64,000 nucleotides of DNA from Lineolata rhizophorae (Eukaryota > Ascomycota > Dothideomycetes > Lineolatales > Lineolataceae). The notes below the pieces were generated by a model that saw nothing but the letters and a program-made list of their open reading frames with translations, was not told the DNA's origin and searched no databases. Made by a program: the position numbers and the translations under genes. Of the stretch, positions 36,071-45,053 are shown piece after piece (positions within the stretch are counted from its first letter, which is position 1; each line of letters begins with the position of its first letter). The stretch covers positions 850,639-914,638 of the forward strand of contig MU001681.1 of NCBI GenBank assembly GCA_010093515.1. Direction: 5' to 3'.

Positions 36071-36523
36071 TTACAATTGGAGCAACTGGATAACGGTCGC
36101 TAGAGTTGCCTCCGCATCTCTTAGTTGCTGGCGTGCTTTCTCGGCCTAATGGCGATCCGTAATGGCCCATTTGAGTTTCTTCCTAGAACCTATATTTTCC
36201 CCACCTCCGCAAGACGCATTTGATCAACGGTGAAGCTCGATCATGCACTGTTCAACAACATTGACCGCTTCAAACAGCAACTGTCGCAGCTCCGCAGGCA
36301 GCACCTCATCGTCATCATCATCATCGCAGTGGCCGACGAACTCGCGAGTACTCGACAAAATAGCGCGGAGAAGGAGGAGCCTTTAGCGATTGAGTCTCAA
36401 ATGTGATAGCGCATCCTTAACGTTGGCACAGAAATGGGATACTATGTTATACGATTTGACGGTGACCTGGAAGATTTGGGCGAACGAGGCTATGCTTCCT
36501 ACAACGAGGAGCACCTCGCCCAT
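36071..36523 (-). pseudogene. Broken STAND/NACHT-type fungal N-terminal domain gene
   Basis: From the ATG at 36523 a single frame of 151 codons runs to a TAA at 36071, interrupted by three stops: TAA at 36385-36383, TGA at 36226-36224 and TAG at 36148-36146. Ignoring the stops, the protein starts MGEVLLVVGSIASFAQIFQV and continues SYNIVSHFCANVKDALSHLR, VLPAELRQLLFEAVNVVEQC, LKWAITDRH and AEKARQQLRDAEATLATVIQ. This order (hydrophobic helix after VGSIASF, DA-centred loop, LKWA..D, coiled helix ending LLQL) resembles the small helical domain heading many fungal STAND/NLR-like proteins. No frameshift is needed over 453 bp. Two of the stops fit CpA to TpA changes and the third fits CGA to TGA. Family assignment is by eye. 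Confidence 0.55.
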
Positions 36524-37864
36524 CGTTGCCAGACCGGGTCCGGCTGATCATGGCAGCTTGAACAAAGGATAAATATCCGATATGAATAATGAGACGAGTC
36601 CTCTAGTAGATGGATGCTGAGCAGGACGAGGATGACGCAGTGATAAAACGATGCCTCGGTGGAAAGCGATGCTACGGATGCCCGGCAACATTGTTGAAGT
36701 AGTGTTGCGTAGCTATCACGTGTAAGACTAGCGCCTAGCCATGGCTGTGGCATTTGGGCCTAGTTTGCCAGCCTCTGATAGGGGTCCTACAAGTGTATTT
36801 ACGCAGCTCCAGACAGCACCATCTTTTCAATGTCAATTGACCTGGCCTACGCATTCCAGACTTCCGGAGTCTGACAGCAAGGCTGTCCAGCCTCGGTAGA
36901 CAGCCAAGGCGATTCTTAGAGAAGCGGAAAGAATTTTCATCTAGTTCTCATTGCAGGCCAACACTGGCGTTCTAATATGCTAGAGTTAATATTGTAGTTG
37001 CTGCTTCGATAATCCTCAATAGCAATTCGCTGAACAAGATCTAGTTGAGCCACGAGTCGTTTGCCGATGCACAACTAGCGCCACGCCGCCGCTCGGATCC
37101 TTACCGACTCGAGAACAGCGTTTTCAAAGGGGGAAAGTAGAAGGCGCACCTGGACAGATTATCTGCTTCTTCCGGCTGCCCTGAGCTATCGGCCCCATGT
37201 CAAAATTAATTCAGCAGTTGATCATTTTCTCCGGCTTCAGCAAGGAGCGGCCGGCGGGAGGTGCGGGGTACACGCCAAGACTCACGCTCGGCCCGGGGTC
37301 GAGTTTATTGTACGACCACTCACGGGAAGCGTTTATATAGCTGTTTAGGCTAGATGCTTCGAAACATGTCGTGATACGTCTTGAACCAGCCAGTGCCCAC
37401 AACCTCACAGGGCAAAGGACCCTAAAGATGAGTATATCTCGTCCCAAACCAGCGCAGCATTGCCCAAAAGGGCCTTTTCAATCCGGATAGTCTTGGGCTG
37501 AGGCATTGTTCACATAGTGACCTACACGACCTCGACCTCGAATGCAGGGTTTGTAGGCTGCGTCTAATTTATGCCGTCGTCACGTTTTTCGACCTTGCCA
37601 CTTCAAGGCTGCTCAATACGGGTGGAAGGAACAAGACCACGTGCTGTAGTGGAGAGCCGCTGTCACTATAGCAGGGCATTCTCGTGGCCATAATGCAGAC
37701 ATATAAATCTAAAATTGTTCCGTTCTTCCGCTGGTCCACTGAAAAATGGCCTAAATAAGTCGAGCAGCCGCCCGGCTTTGCCCCCAAGGAAGCTACTTTG
37801 GATCGTTCGAGGCTTTCCAGTGCGAAACGGTCAGGAAAAAAACGTAGCCGTGGGTCCTGACAAC
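36524..37864. other. Intergenic: CE15 upstream region
   Basis: No gene is recognised. Two sequences matching the CreA consensus SYGGRG lie at 37263-37268 (GCGGGG) and 37293-37298 (CCGGGG), and a TATA-like ATATAAA at 37701-37707. Carbon-catabolite control of the esterase would be consistent but is inference. Confidence 0.4.
37701..37707 (+). promoter_or_regulatory. TATA-like box of the CE15 gene
   Basis: ATATAAA lies about 160 bp before the CE15 ATG, a plausible core-promoter distance for a regulated fungal gene. It was identified by sequence and position only. Confidence 0.35.
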
Positions 37865-39217
37865 ATGCGCTCCCAACCATTCGCCGCCGCGCTGTTGAGC
37901 TTCTTAGCTCGCGCCATCGCCCAAGACTCCAGCTCCTGTCCGAGCACGCCCTCCCCGTGGCCGGAAGCCGGCAGCTTCCCCGTCACGCCGACGCTCCCGG
38001 ACCCGTTCCTCTACCTCGACGGCACCTCTCGGGTGCAGACCCAGGAGGAGTGGTACTCGTGCCGCAAGCCCGAGATCCTGGACATGATGCAGCACTACCA
38101 GTACGGGTACTACCCGGACCACGCCCTGGAGACGGTGACGGCGACGCGCAGCGGGGACACGGTGAGCATCGCGGTCGAGGCCGACGGCAAGACGGCGCAG
38201 TTCTCGGCCTCGATCAACTTGCCGAGCGGCGCGTCCGCGGACGCGCCGGCCCCCGTCGTCATCGCCATCGGCGGCATGGACAACAACGCCTACCTGAGCG
38301 AGGGCATCGCCGTCGTCACCTACGACTACCTGAGCGTGGCCGCCGACAGCAACTCCAAGACGGGCGCCTTCTGGGACCTGTACAATGGGCGGGACATCGG
38401 TACGTAGCTAGACTATATACAGGGCCCTCCTCCTTCTCCTCCCCCCCGTACACCACTCGCCCCAAACGCCGCAAACCTGCTCACCCACCCCCTCGCCAGG
38501 CACCCTCGTGGCATGGGCCTGGGGCTTCCACCGGGTGCTCGACGCGCTCGAGCAGACGGCGGGCGAGATCGACGCGACCAAAGTCGGGGTGACGGGGTGC
38601 TCGCGGCTGGGCAAAGCGGCGCTAGCCGGGGGCCTCTTCGACGAGCGCGTCACGGTGACGATGGCCATGAGCAGCGGCGTGCAGGGCCTCGGGCCCTACC
38701 GCTACCACGCGCTCAGCGGCCAGGACGAGACGCTCGAGAACTCCAAGCAGGGCGCGCCCTGGTGGTCCGATTCCACCCTGGCCGACTTCATCGGCCAGTC
38801 TGAGCGCACCCCGTTCGACGCGCATACCATCGCGGCCGCCCTGGCGCCCCGCGCGTTGGTCATCGATCAGGGCACGGGCGATCCGTTTACGAATTCCGAG
38901 GGCACGGCCGTCGTCGTGTATCCGGCGGCGAAGATCGTCTATGAGTGGCTGGGCGTCGGCGAGCAGATTGGTATGGCTGTTCGGTCGGGTGGCCACTGCG
39001 ATTTCTCGGGATAGTAAGTCACCCTGCTCTCGCTGTGAAGTTTGGCCTGGAGGCTATTTCGATAATCTCGGAGCTAACAACTTGCAGCACGAATGTCCTG
39101 CCGTTCGTGAAGCAGATTTTCTTCGGAGAGGCATCCACGAGAGATTATGACGACCTCTCGCCGTGGAGTCCGATGCCCGAAGCATATCCCTGGGCCTCGG
39201 ACGTACCGAGTGCATGA
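37865..39217 (+). CDS. Secreted 4-O-methyl-glucuronoyl methylesterase (CE15)
   Basis: Three exons (37865-38399, 38500-39013, 39088-39217) encode about 392 residues, the normal size of the catalytic domain. A signal peptide is visible (QPFAAALLSFLARAIAQ). The nucleophile motif GCSRLGK is near residue 211, and the histidine lies in SGGHCDFSG near 343, split from the end by the second intron. ALAPRALVIDQGTGDPF is also typical. The family cleaves ester bonds between 4-O-methyl-glucuronic acid on xylan and lignin alcohols, outside the cell. No cellulose-binding module is present. Exons 1 and 2 are much more GC-rich than the flanks. Confidence 0.95.
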
Positions 39218-40125
39218 ACAATTGGCGTTCGCGCCAATAATTCTGAAATTGGATAGTTTGGACGTATATCGAATGAATTGAAAAGCTCTTCATCTGCTTA
39301 TTCGCCTGTGTTAACTAGGTGCTGTCTTCTTAAACCGCTCCCGGTTTCTAGGCACGAGAAACTTGTTGTCTGTGGATCGTCAACATACCCCGTTTGAAGT
39401 AAGCAATAGTTCATGTCTATAACCATGAATCAACTTCTCGGGTTCTATGGAAGATATACTAACCATCTAGGTACATAGGAGATACCTCGACCTCTTAGTT
39501 CTCCAGCCATCAAAGCGGATAGCTAAGGCACATAGGTCCTAGTCCAGTCTACCAAAATGCAAGATAAGGCAAGAGGCAGGAAAAAAAAAAGAAAATGGAA
39601 CCTCACATGCACCTCTTCACCGTAACTTCAAGACCTCTTTCTCTTAGTGTGCAATCCATTCCATTCCGTACGGTTCCAGACTCCCATTTACACTCCGCTA
39701 CAAAATAAGCCCGATTGAGCTCCTAAATAATAGTCCTAGCTCAGCCCTTAAACCTAGCCCATCATTTCGCGCCGAGTCTCCTGCCCCAGAGAAACATAGC
39801 ATAGACGGAGGAAGAAACAAAGTGAAATAAGATAAGAGAAGAAGAGAAGAAGATAGCGCGGGTAACAATGAAAAGACGCACTGACAAGTGACGCAACATC
39901 AACGCCGAACCGCACACACACACACACATACACACGTACGTAAATAAAGAAAAGAGGAGGTAGCCCCTCTTTCCATCACATTCTACGCACTCACGCAGGC
40001 AGACCCTCCCACAGTTCCTCCCCTCTAGCTTTCTCTTCTCAGTCTAGCCCTTGTTTTGTCCTAGCCAAGGTCGCCCTGGGCCTCCTTTCCGAGCTTCCCA
40101 CCAGCGAGGGGTGGCAGCGCCGTGA
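39218..40125. other. Intergenic between convergent CE15 and ubc1, with a CA microsatellite
   Basis: No gene is seen. A (CA)n tract lies at about 39913-39934, and an A-rich run near 39582. The right part is probably the ubc1 3' UTR. Confidence 0.45.
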
Positions 40126-41081
40126 TCACGCCTCGCCGAACAGCCGCGCCGTAATATCCCCCATATAAGCCTCCTCGAGCTCGTAGTCCTCGCCGTTCAT
40201 CTTATCGATTCCGACGTACTCGAACGCGGCTACCACAGCCGGGACATCAAAGCCCATGGCGACGAAGCGGTCGATGAGGTCCTTGTTGTATCCATGGTAT
40301 CTGCGGGCACACTTTCCATGAGTTATCCACGCTCCCTGGCCGAGTTCGGACTCCCCGACGAATATACGGGCGTGGCAAAGGGAGAGAGAGATGGCACTTA
40401 CGCAGCAAGCTTAGCGCGCTCCTCGCCCTCGCGCGCCGCCTTCTCCTTCTTCTTGATGCTCTCGGCCGTGGCGCCGCCGGAGCCCTCGCCGCGCTCGCGG
40501 CGCGGTGGCGCGCCCGCGTGTTTGACGGCCCACTCGCGCGCCACGTGCTCGAACTCGGCCGGGTTGCGGATCAGCATCCCGGCCACCTCGGCGTCCTGGG
40601 GATCCTTGGGCTCCGGCGTCGAGAGCAGCGACTGCAGCGAGATGAGGGCCGACTTGATGGTCAAAACGGGCGACCAGGCCGTCGAGAGCGTGTCGAGGCA
40701 GATGGCGCCCTGGGTGTGCCCCGCGGCCCCGGGAAGAGAGGGGGCGCTGAATTTAGCATCTCGTTCCCACGGAATGGTTGATGGGGAGGAAGGAAAGAGT
40801 AGACGCTGGAGCGTACGTACCGTTTGACTGCTCACGTTGGGGTGCCATATCCTCGTCTCGAACTTCATGACGGGCGGCCGGAACGGGTACTCGGACGGGA
40901 TGCGGATGTCCACGAAGAACTTGCCGCCCTCGTAGGGCGTGTCGGGCGGCCCCCAGAACATGCCGCGCAGGTGCGTGAGGTCATCGGCGCCGTCCAAGGG
41001 CTCCACCGTGATCTTGCTGTGCGTGTCCGCCTGGATGTCCTTGATCTCCTTGGCGATGCGGCGGCTGCGGTTGGAGGCCAT
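40126..41081 (-). CDS. ubc1: Ubiquitin-conjugating enzyme E2 with UBA domain (Ubc1)
   Basis: Three exons (41081-40821, 40709-40402, 40300-40126) give about 247 residues. MASNRSRRIAKEIKDIQADT opens the UBC fold. HPN lies in IWHPNVSS, and the catalytic Cys is near residue 91 in GAICLDTL, right after the first intron. A Lys/Glu-rich linker leads to a C-terminal UBA domain (YNKDLIDRFVAMGFDVPAVV, ending LFGEA). The first intron is 111 bp and also open in frame, so an unspliced reading would insert 37 unrelated residues before the active site; splicing is needed. Family role: a K48-chain-building E2 used by APC/C and quality-control ligases. It is divergent from rpt2, another ubiquitin-proteasome gene. 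Confidence 0.96.
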
Positions 41082-42489
41082 GGCAGCAAGTGCGAGAGTG
41101 CAGGACGATGGGTACGTGCCTACGTGATGGGTGCGTGCGATGTGCGTGGGCGGGGGAGGGAGGTCCGGAGGACTCGGGTGGCGTGGCAGACGGCTAGACC
41201 AAATAATGAAAAGGCCGGGCTGTAGGAGACTGATATCAGTCGTAAGGCTCACCAGAAGCCACCTCACGCCGTTGGCCTGAAGATGCACAAACGTTGCCGA
41301 ACGCGTCAAAGGGAACGAGATGCGAGAAAACAGATATGGCCGATGCTGGCTGCGGGCCGCGAAGCAGGACTGCGAGCTAGTGGCAAGCGGGGCACGAAAG
41401 GCAGCGATTGGCGGCGAGCAACCCGACGGTTACAGTGCGATGGCGACTAGCAAGACTGCTGCATGCGTGGTGTAAGTAGGAGACGCAACAACGGCTGTGC
41501 TGGCGAGTGGCAGGGCGTGGGGAAGTTTAAATGGGAAGCATGCGGGCGTAGCACAGGACGTGTTGTAGGACGTACGGGGACTCGACGCCGGACAGCGCCA
41601 GGCTAAGAGTGAGTCACGACCCACAAGCGTCTGCTGTTCTACGATGCCAATAAACAACTGGGCGACGTGGAGCGCTAGCGCCCGGTGCGTTGATGGCAGC
41701 AATTGCTTGCCTAGGGTCGACCGACGCGAGGTGTGAGCGGGAGCACGGAACGGGCACGGGGCTGGGAGGGGGTAGAGACGTGTACGGCTGGAGCGCTGTG
41801 TTGGTGAGACCGAGCCGGGACGCGAGGCTGGGTTGCGGCTCTGTTCGCCAGGACGCTCGGCGGTCAGGCCGGCCGTGGGAGACTCGGGCCGGGGGCGGCG
41901 GCGGGGTCGGCGGCACGAAGCTGCGGAGGCTCGCGATGGGCCGGGGCGGGCGCGTGGCGGGCGTGTTGGCAGCGGCGCGGAGGCTCCGGGCAGGCGCGAC
42001 GCGGACGAGGGCGGAGGAAAGGGGCGAGAGAGGGAGCGGCGACGGGCCGGCCGGGCGTTTCTAGCAGGTACGACGTGTCTGTCGCTGTGTGGGAAGGCGC
42101 GATGACGGTGGATGCCTGGCCGCCCCTGCCCGTGCGCCCGTGCCTGCCCGCCGCGCCCGCCAAGCCTTTTCTGCCGCCAAGCCCCGACCCGTCCACCGCC
42201 CGTCCTGCAGCTGCTTCCCGGACTCCGAAGCGCCGCGCGCCCCTGGTGCAGGCACGCCAACCGACACGAGAGCTCCGCTGTGGCCAAACCTCACCATCCG
42301 CCTCCATCCCATCCACCACGTCACTTTCGTCCCTTCGCCTCCATCACTCGCATCGCGATCGTCCGTCCCTTGCACGTCTGCGCATCTCCGGCTTTCCGTA
42401 CGCTCTCGCCTCCCGGACCTGCTCGACCTCCGGACGCGCCTCAGCTCTCACCTCTCGTCGGACCTGCTGCTCAGCAATCCGCCGCCATC
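41082..42489. promoter_or_regulatory. GC-rich divergent region between ubc1 and rpt2
   Basis: 1.4 kb of GC-rich DNA lies between the two divergent starts. Long open frames occur on both strands (for example 41430-42287 and 42089-42832) but are Ala/Arg/Pro-rich, overlap each other, and match no family. I read this as two promoters and leaders rather than a gene. Confidence 0.45.
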
Positions 42490-44209
42490 ATGGTTCGTCC
42501 AGCTTTTGTCTTCCGAAGAGACTGCGGCACTTGCTAACTGTATGCGCGCATGTAGGGTGCCCAACAGTCGTACATGGGCAACCAGGGCCAGGGCGGCGAC
42601 AAGGACAAGAAGGATAAGGTGCGTTCGGCCCGCTCTTTCAGAACCCGTCGCCAGCATCACAAGCGCCAGACCGACCGCCTTCTCGACTCAGACGCCATTT
42701 CACCGTCGCCATTTTGAACAAAGACTGACACCCAAAACAGAAGGACAAGCCCAAGTACGAGCCGCCTCCCCAGCCCACGACCCGCATCGGCCGGAAGAAA
42801 CGCAAGGCGGCCGGCCCCAATGCCGCCGCTAAGCTTCCGACCGTCTATCCGACAGCGCGCTGCAAGCTGCGCTACCTGCGCATGCAGCGGGTGCACGACC
42901 ACCTGCTGCTGGAGGAGGAATACGTGGAGAATCAGGAACGGATCCGCAAGGCCAAGGCGGCTCAGTCGGCGGCGCCGGCCACGGCGGGCGGCGACGCGGA
43001 CCACATCGACCGCAACGCGGACGAGCGCGGGCGCGTCGACGACATGCGCGGCTCGCCCATGGGCGTCGGCACGCTGGAGGAGCTGATCGACGACGACCAC
43101 GCCATCGTCAGCTCGGCCACGGGACCCGAGTACTACGTGAGCATTATGAGCTTCGTGGACAAGGACCTGCTGGAGCCAGGCGCCAGCATCCTGCTGCACC
43201 ACAAGAGCGTGTCGGTCGTGGGCGTGCTGACGGAGGACTCGGACCCGCTCGTCAGCGTCATGAAGCTGGACAAGGCGCCGACGGAGAGCTACGCCGACAT
43301 CGGCGGCCTCGAGAGCCAGATTCAGGAGGTGCGCGAAGCCGTCGAGCTGCCGCTGCTGCACCCGGAGCTCTACGAGGAGATGGGCATCAAGCCACCCAAG
43401 GGCGTGATCCTGTACGGCGGGCCGGGCACCGGCAAGACGCTGCTGGCCAAGGCGGTTGCGAACCAGACGTCGGCCACGTTCCTGCGCATCGTCGGCTCGG
43501 AGCTGATCCAGAAGTACCTGGGCGACGGCCCGCGGCTGGTGCGCCAGCTGTTCCAGGTGGCGGCCGAGCACGCGCCGTCCATCGTCTTCATCGACGAGAT
43601 CGACGCCATCGGCACCAAGCGCTACGAGAGCACGAGCGGCGGCGAGCGCGAGGTGCAGCGCACGATGCTGGAGCTGTTGAACCAGCTGGACGGCTTCGAC
43701 GACAGGGGCGACGTCAAGGTGGTGATGGCGACGAACAAGATCGAGACGTTGGATCCGGCGCTTATCCGCCCGGGGCGCATCGACCGGAAGATTCTGTTCG
43801 AGAATCCGGACCGTAAGTTTTGCCCTTCTTCTCTCCCCGCTCCCCCCCCCCCCCTCTTCTGTCCTGTTTCTGTCATTGGTGGCGTTGGAGGCGTGGTCTC
43901 CATGCTAGCCTTGGTGCCGTGGTCCTAGGTCGTAGCTAATACTAACGTCATGCCACAGAAAACACCAAGAAGAAAATCTTTACGCTGCACACGTCCAAGA
44001 TGTCGCTGTCGGGTGACGTCGATCTCGATGAGTTCATCAGCCAGAAGGACGAGTTGTCCGGCGCTGACATCAAGGCCATTTGCTCGGAGGCTGGGCTTAT
44101 GGCTCTGAGGGAACGCCGGATGAGGGTCCAGATGGCGGACTTTAGGGCGGCGAGAGAGAGGGTGCTGAAGACCAAGAGTGAGGGCGAGCCGGAGGGGTTG
44201 TATTTGTAA
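42490..44209 (+). CDS. rpt2: 26S proteasome regulatory ATPase Rpt2 (frame broken by one base)
   Basis: Exons are 42490-42492 (ATG only), 42556-42618, 42741-43812 and 43958-44209, giving about 462 residues if one extra base is ignored. The spliced start is [10 protein letters not shown], the N-myristoylation type expected for Rpt2. Walker A (GGPGTGKT) is near residue 247, Walker B is [10 protein letters not shown], and the C-terminus EGLYL is the HbYX motif that opens the 20S gate. In the last exon the family frame runs KKKIF then TLHTSKMSL, but the DNA reads ATCTTTTACG (43975-43984): four T where three are needed. As written, the frame ends a few codons later at a TGA. No alternative GT-AG junction repairs it without losing conserved residues. 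Since the gene is essential and all else is intact, a homopolymer sequencing error is the likeliest cause. Confidence 0.92.
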
Positions 44210-45053
44210 GGGGAGCGTTGCTGGAGATGTTGGTTTAGGCGTAGTCAAGTGATTAGCTGGGTGAGCAGTGCGGCGGCGAAAGCAAGGGACGTCTGTACTT
44301 GTAGGTAACGGAGGGTAATAGAAGGAGCTTTCCTAGACTACATTTTCGCCATGCAGAGTTTTCGGCATGGTCTTTGGAACAGAGTCGGCATTCTTTGGCT
44401 CTTGCCCCGTCTGCGACGTGAGACTAGCCCCGAATTACTGAGGTCGATGGACTCGTATAAAGGTGAACATCCCCACACCACACCCTTCTGTCCAGCGCCA
44501 TATGTATATGGCAGTCCACTTGAAGCTTATGCTAACTTGCATCACGATACTCGAGCACAGGTGCCCGGCTTCTTCAATGACGCTGGCAGATGGAATACTT
44601 CTGGTCCAAAGAGCGTTCTGTTCATTTTCTAACGATCAAAACTCAGGAAAAAAAAAACCCCCCCTCCCACAAAAACCACACTCCCTCCTCCTCCGAAAAG
44701 CCGCTTGCCCGTGATGGCAGCGCGTTCATCCCTCTCCTCTCTCCTTCCTCTCATCCCCAAATCCTCCAATTCGCAAAACTCGCAAAACTTTTCTTTCGAA
44801 AAAAAAAAAATCATCTCTCCTCTCTCATCCCCGAATTCCTCGGGCTCGCAAATCCAGAACCAAACAACACCAACAAGAAACCCCTCCTCCATCCCCCAAT
44901 CCTTCCGTCCCCCGATCCTTCCGTCCCCTCTTCCCCCCAACTCCTCCTCCGTCCCCTCTCCTCTCACAACCCCCCTCCGTCCCCCCATCCTCCTCCCCCC
45001 CTCCCAAGTGGGATCATTGGGACCCCCCGAGCCGTGCCCCGGATAGGTGTCCC
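44210..45053. other. Intergenic with a long polypyrimidine tract
   Basis: After the rpt2 3' flank, about 44645-45010 is strongly C/T-rich on the plus strand, with repeated ATCCTTCCGTCCCC-like units near 44890-44930. On the minus strand this is a run of many G3-G6 blocks just downstream of the coiled-coil gene, so it would lie in that gene's 3' region. Confidence 0.6.

Noticed and set aside
41430-42287. 285-codon minus-strand frame between ubc1 and rpt2
   Set aside because: Arg/Pro/Ser-rich, overlapped by open frames on both strands in GC-rich DNA, and no conserved motif.
42089-42832. 247-codon plus-strand frame reading into rpt2 exon 3
   Set aside because: It ignores the rpt2 introns and runs out of the Rpt2 frame; it covers the leader and first introns.
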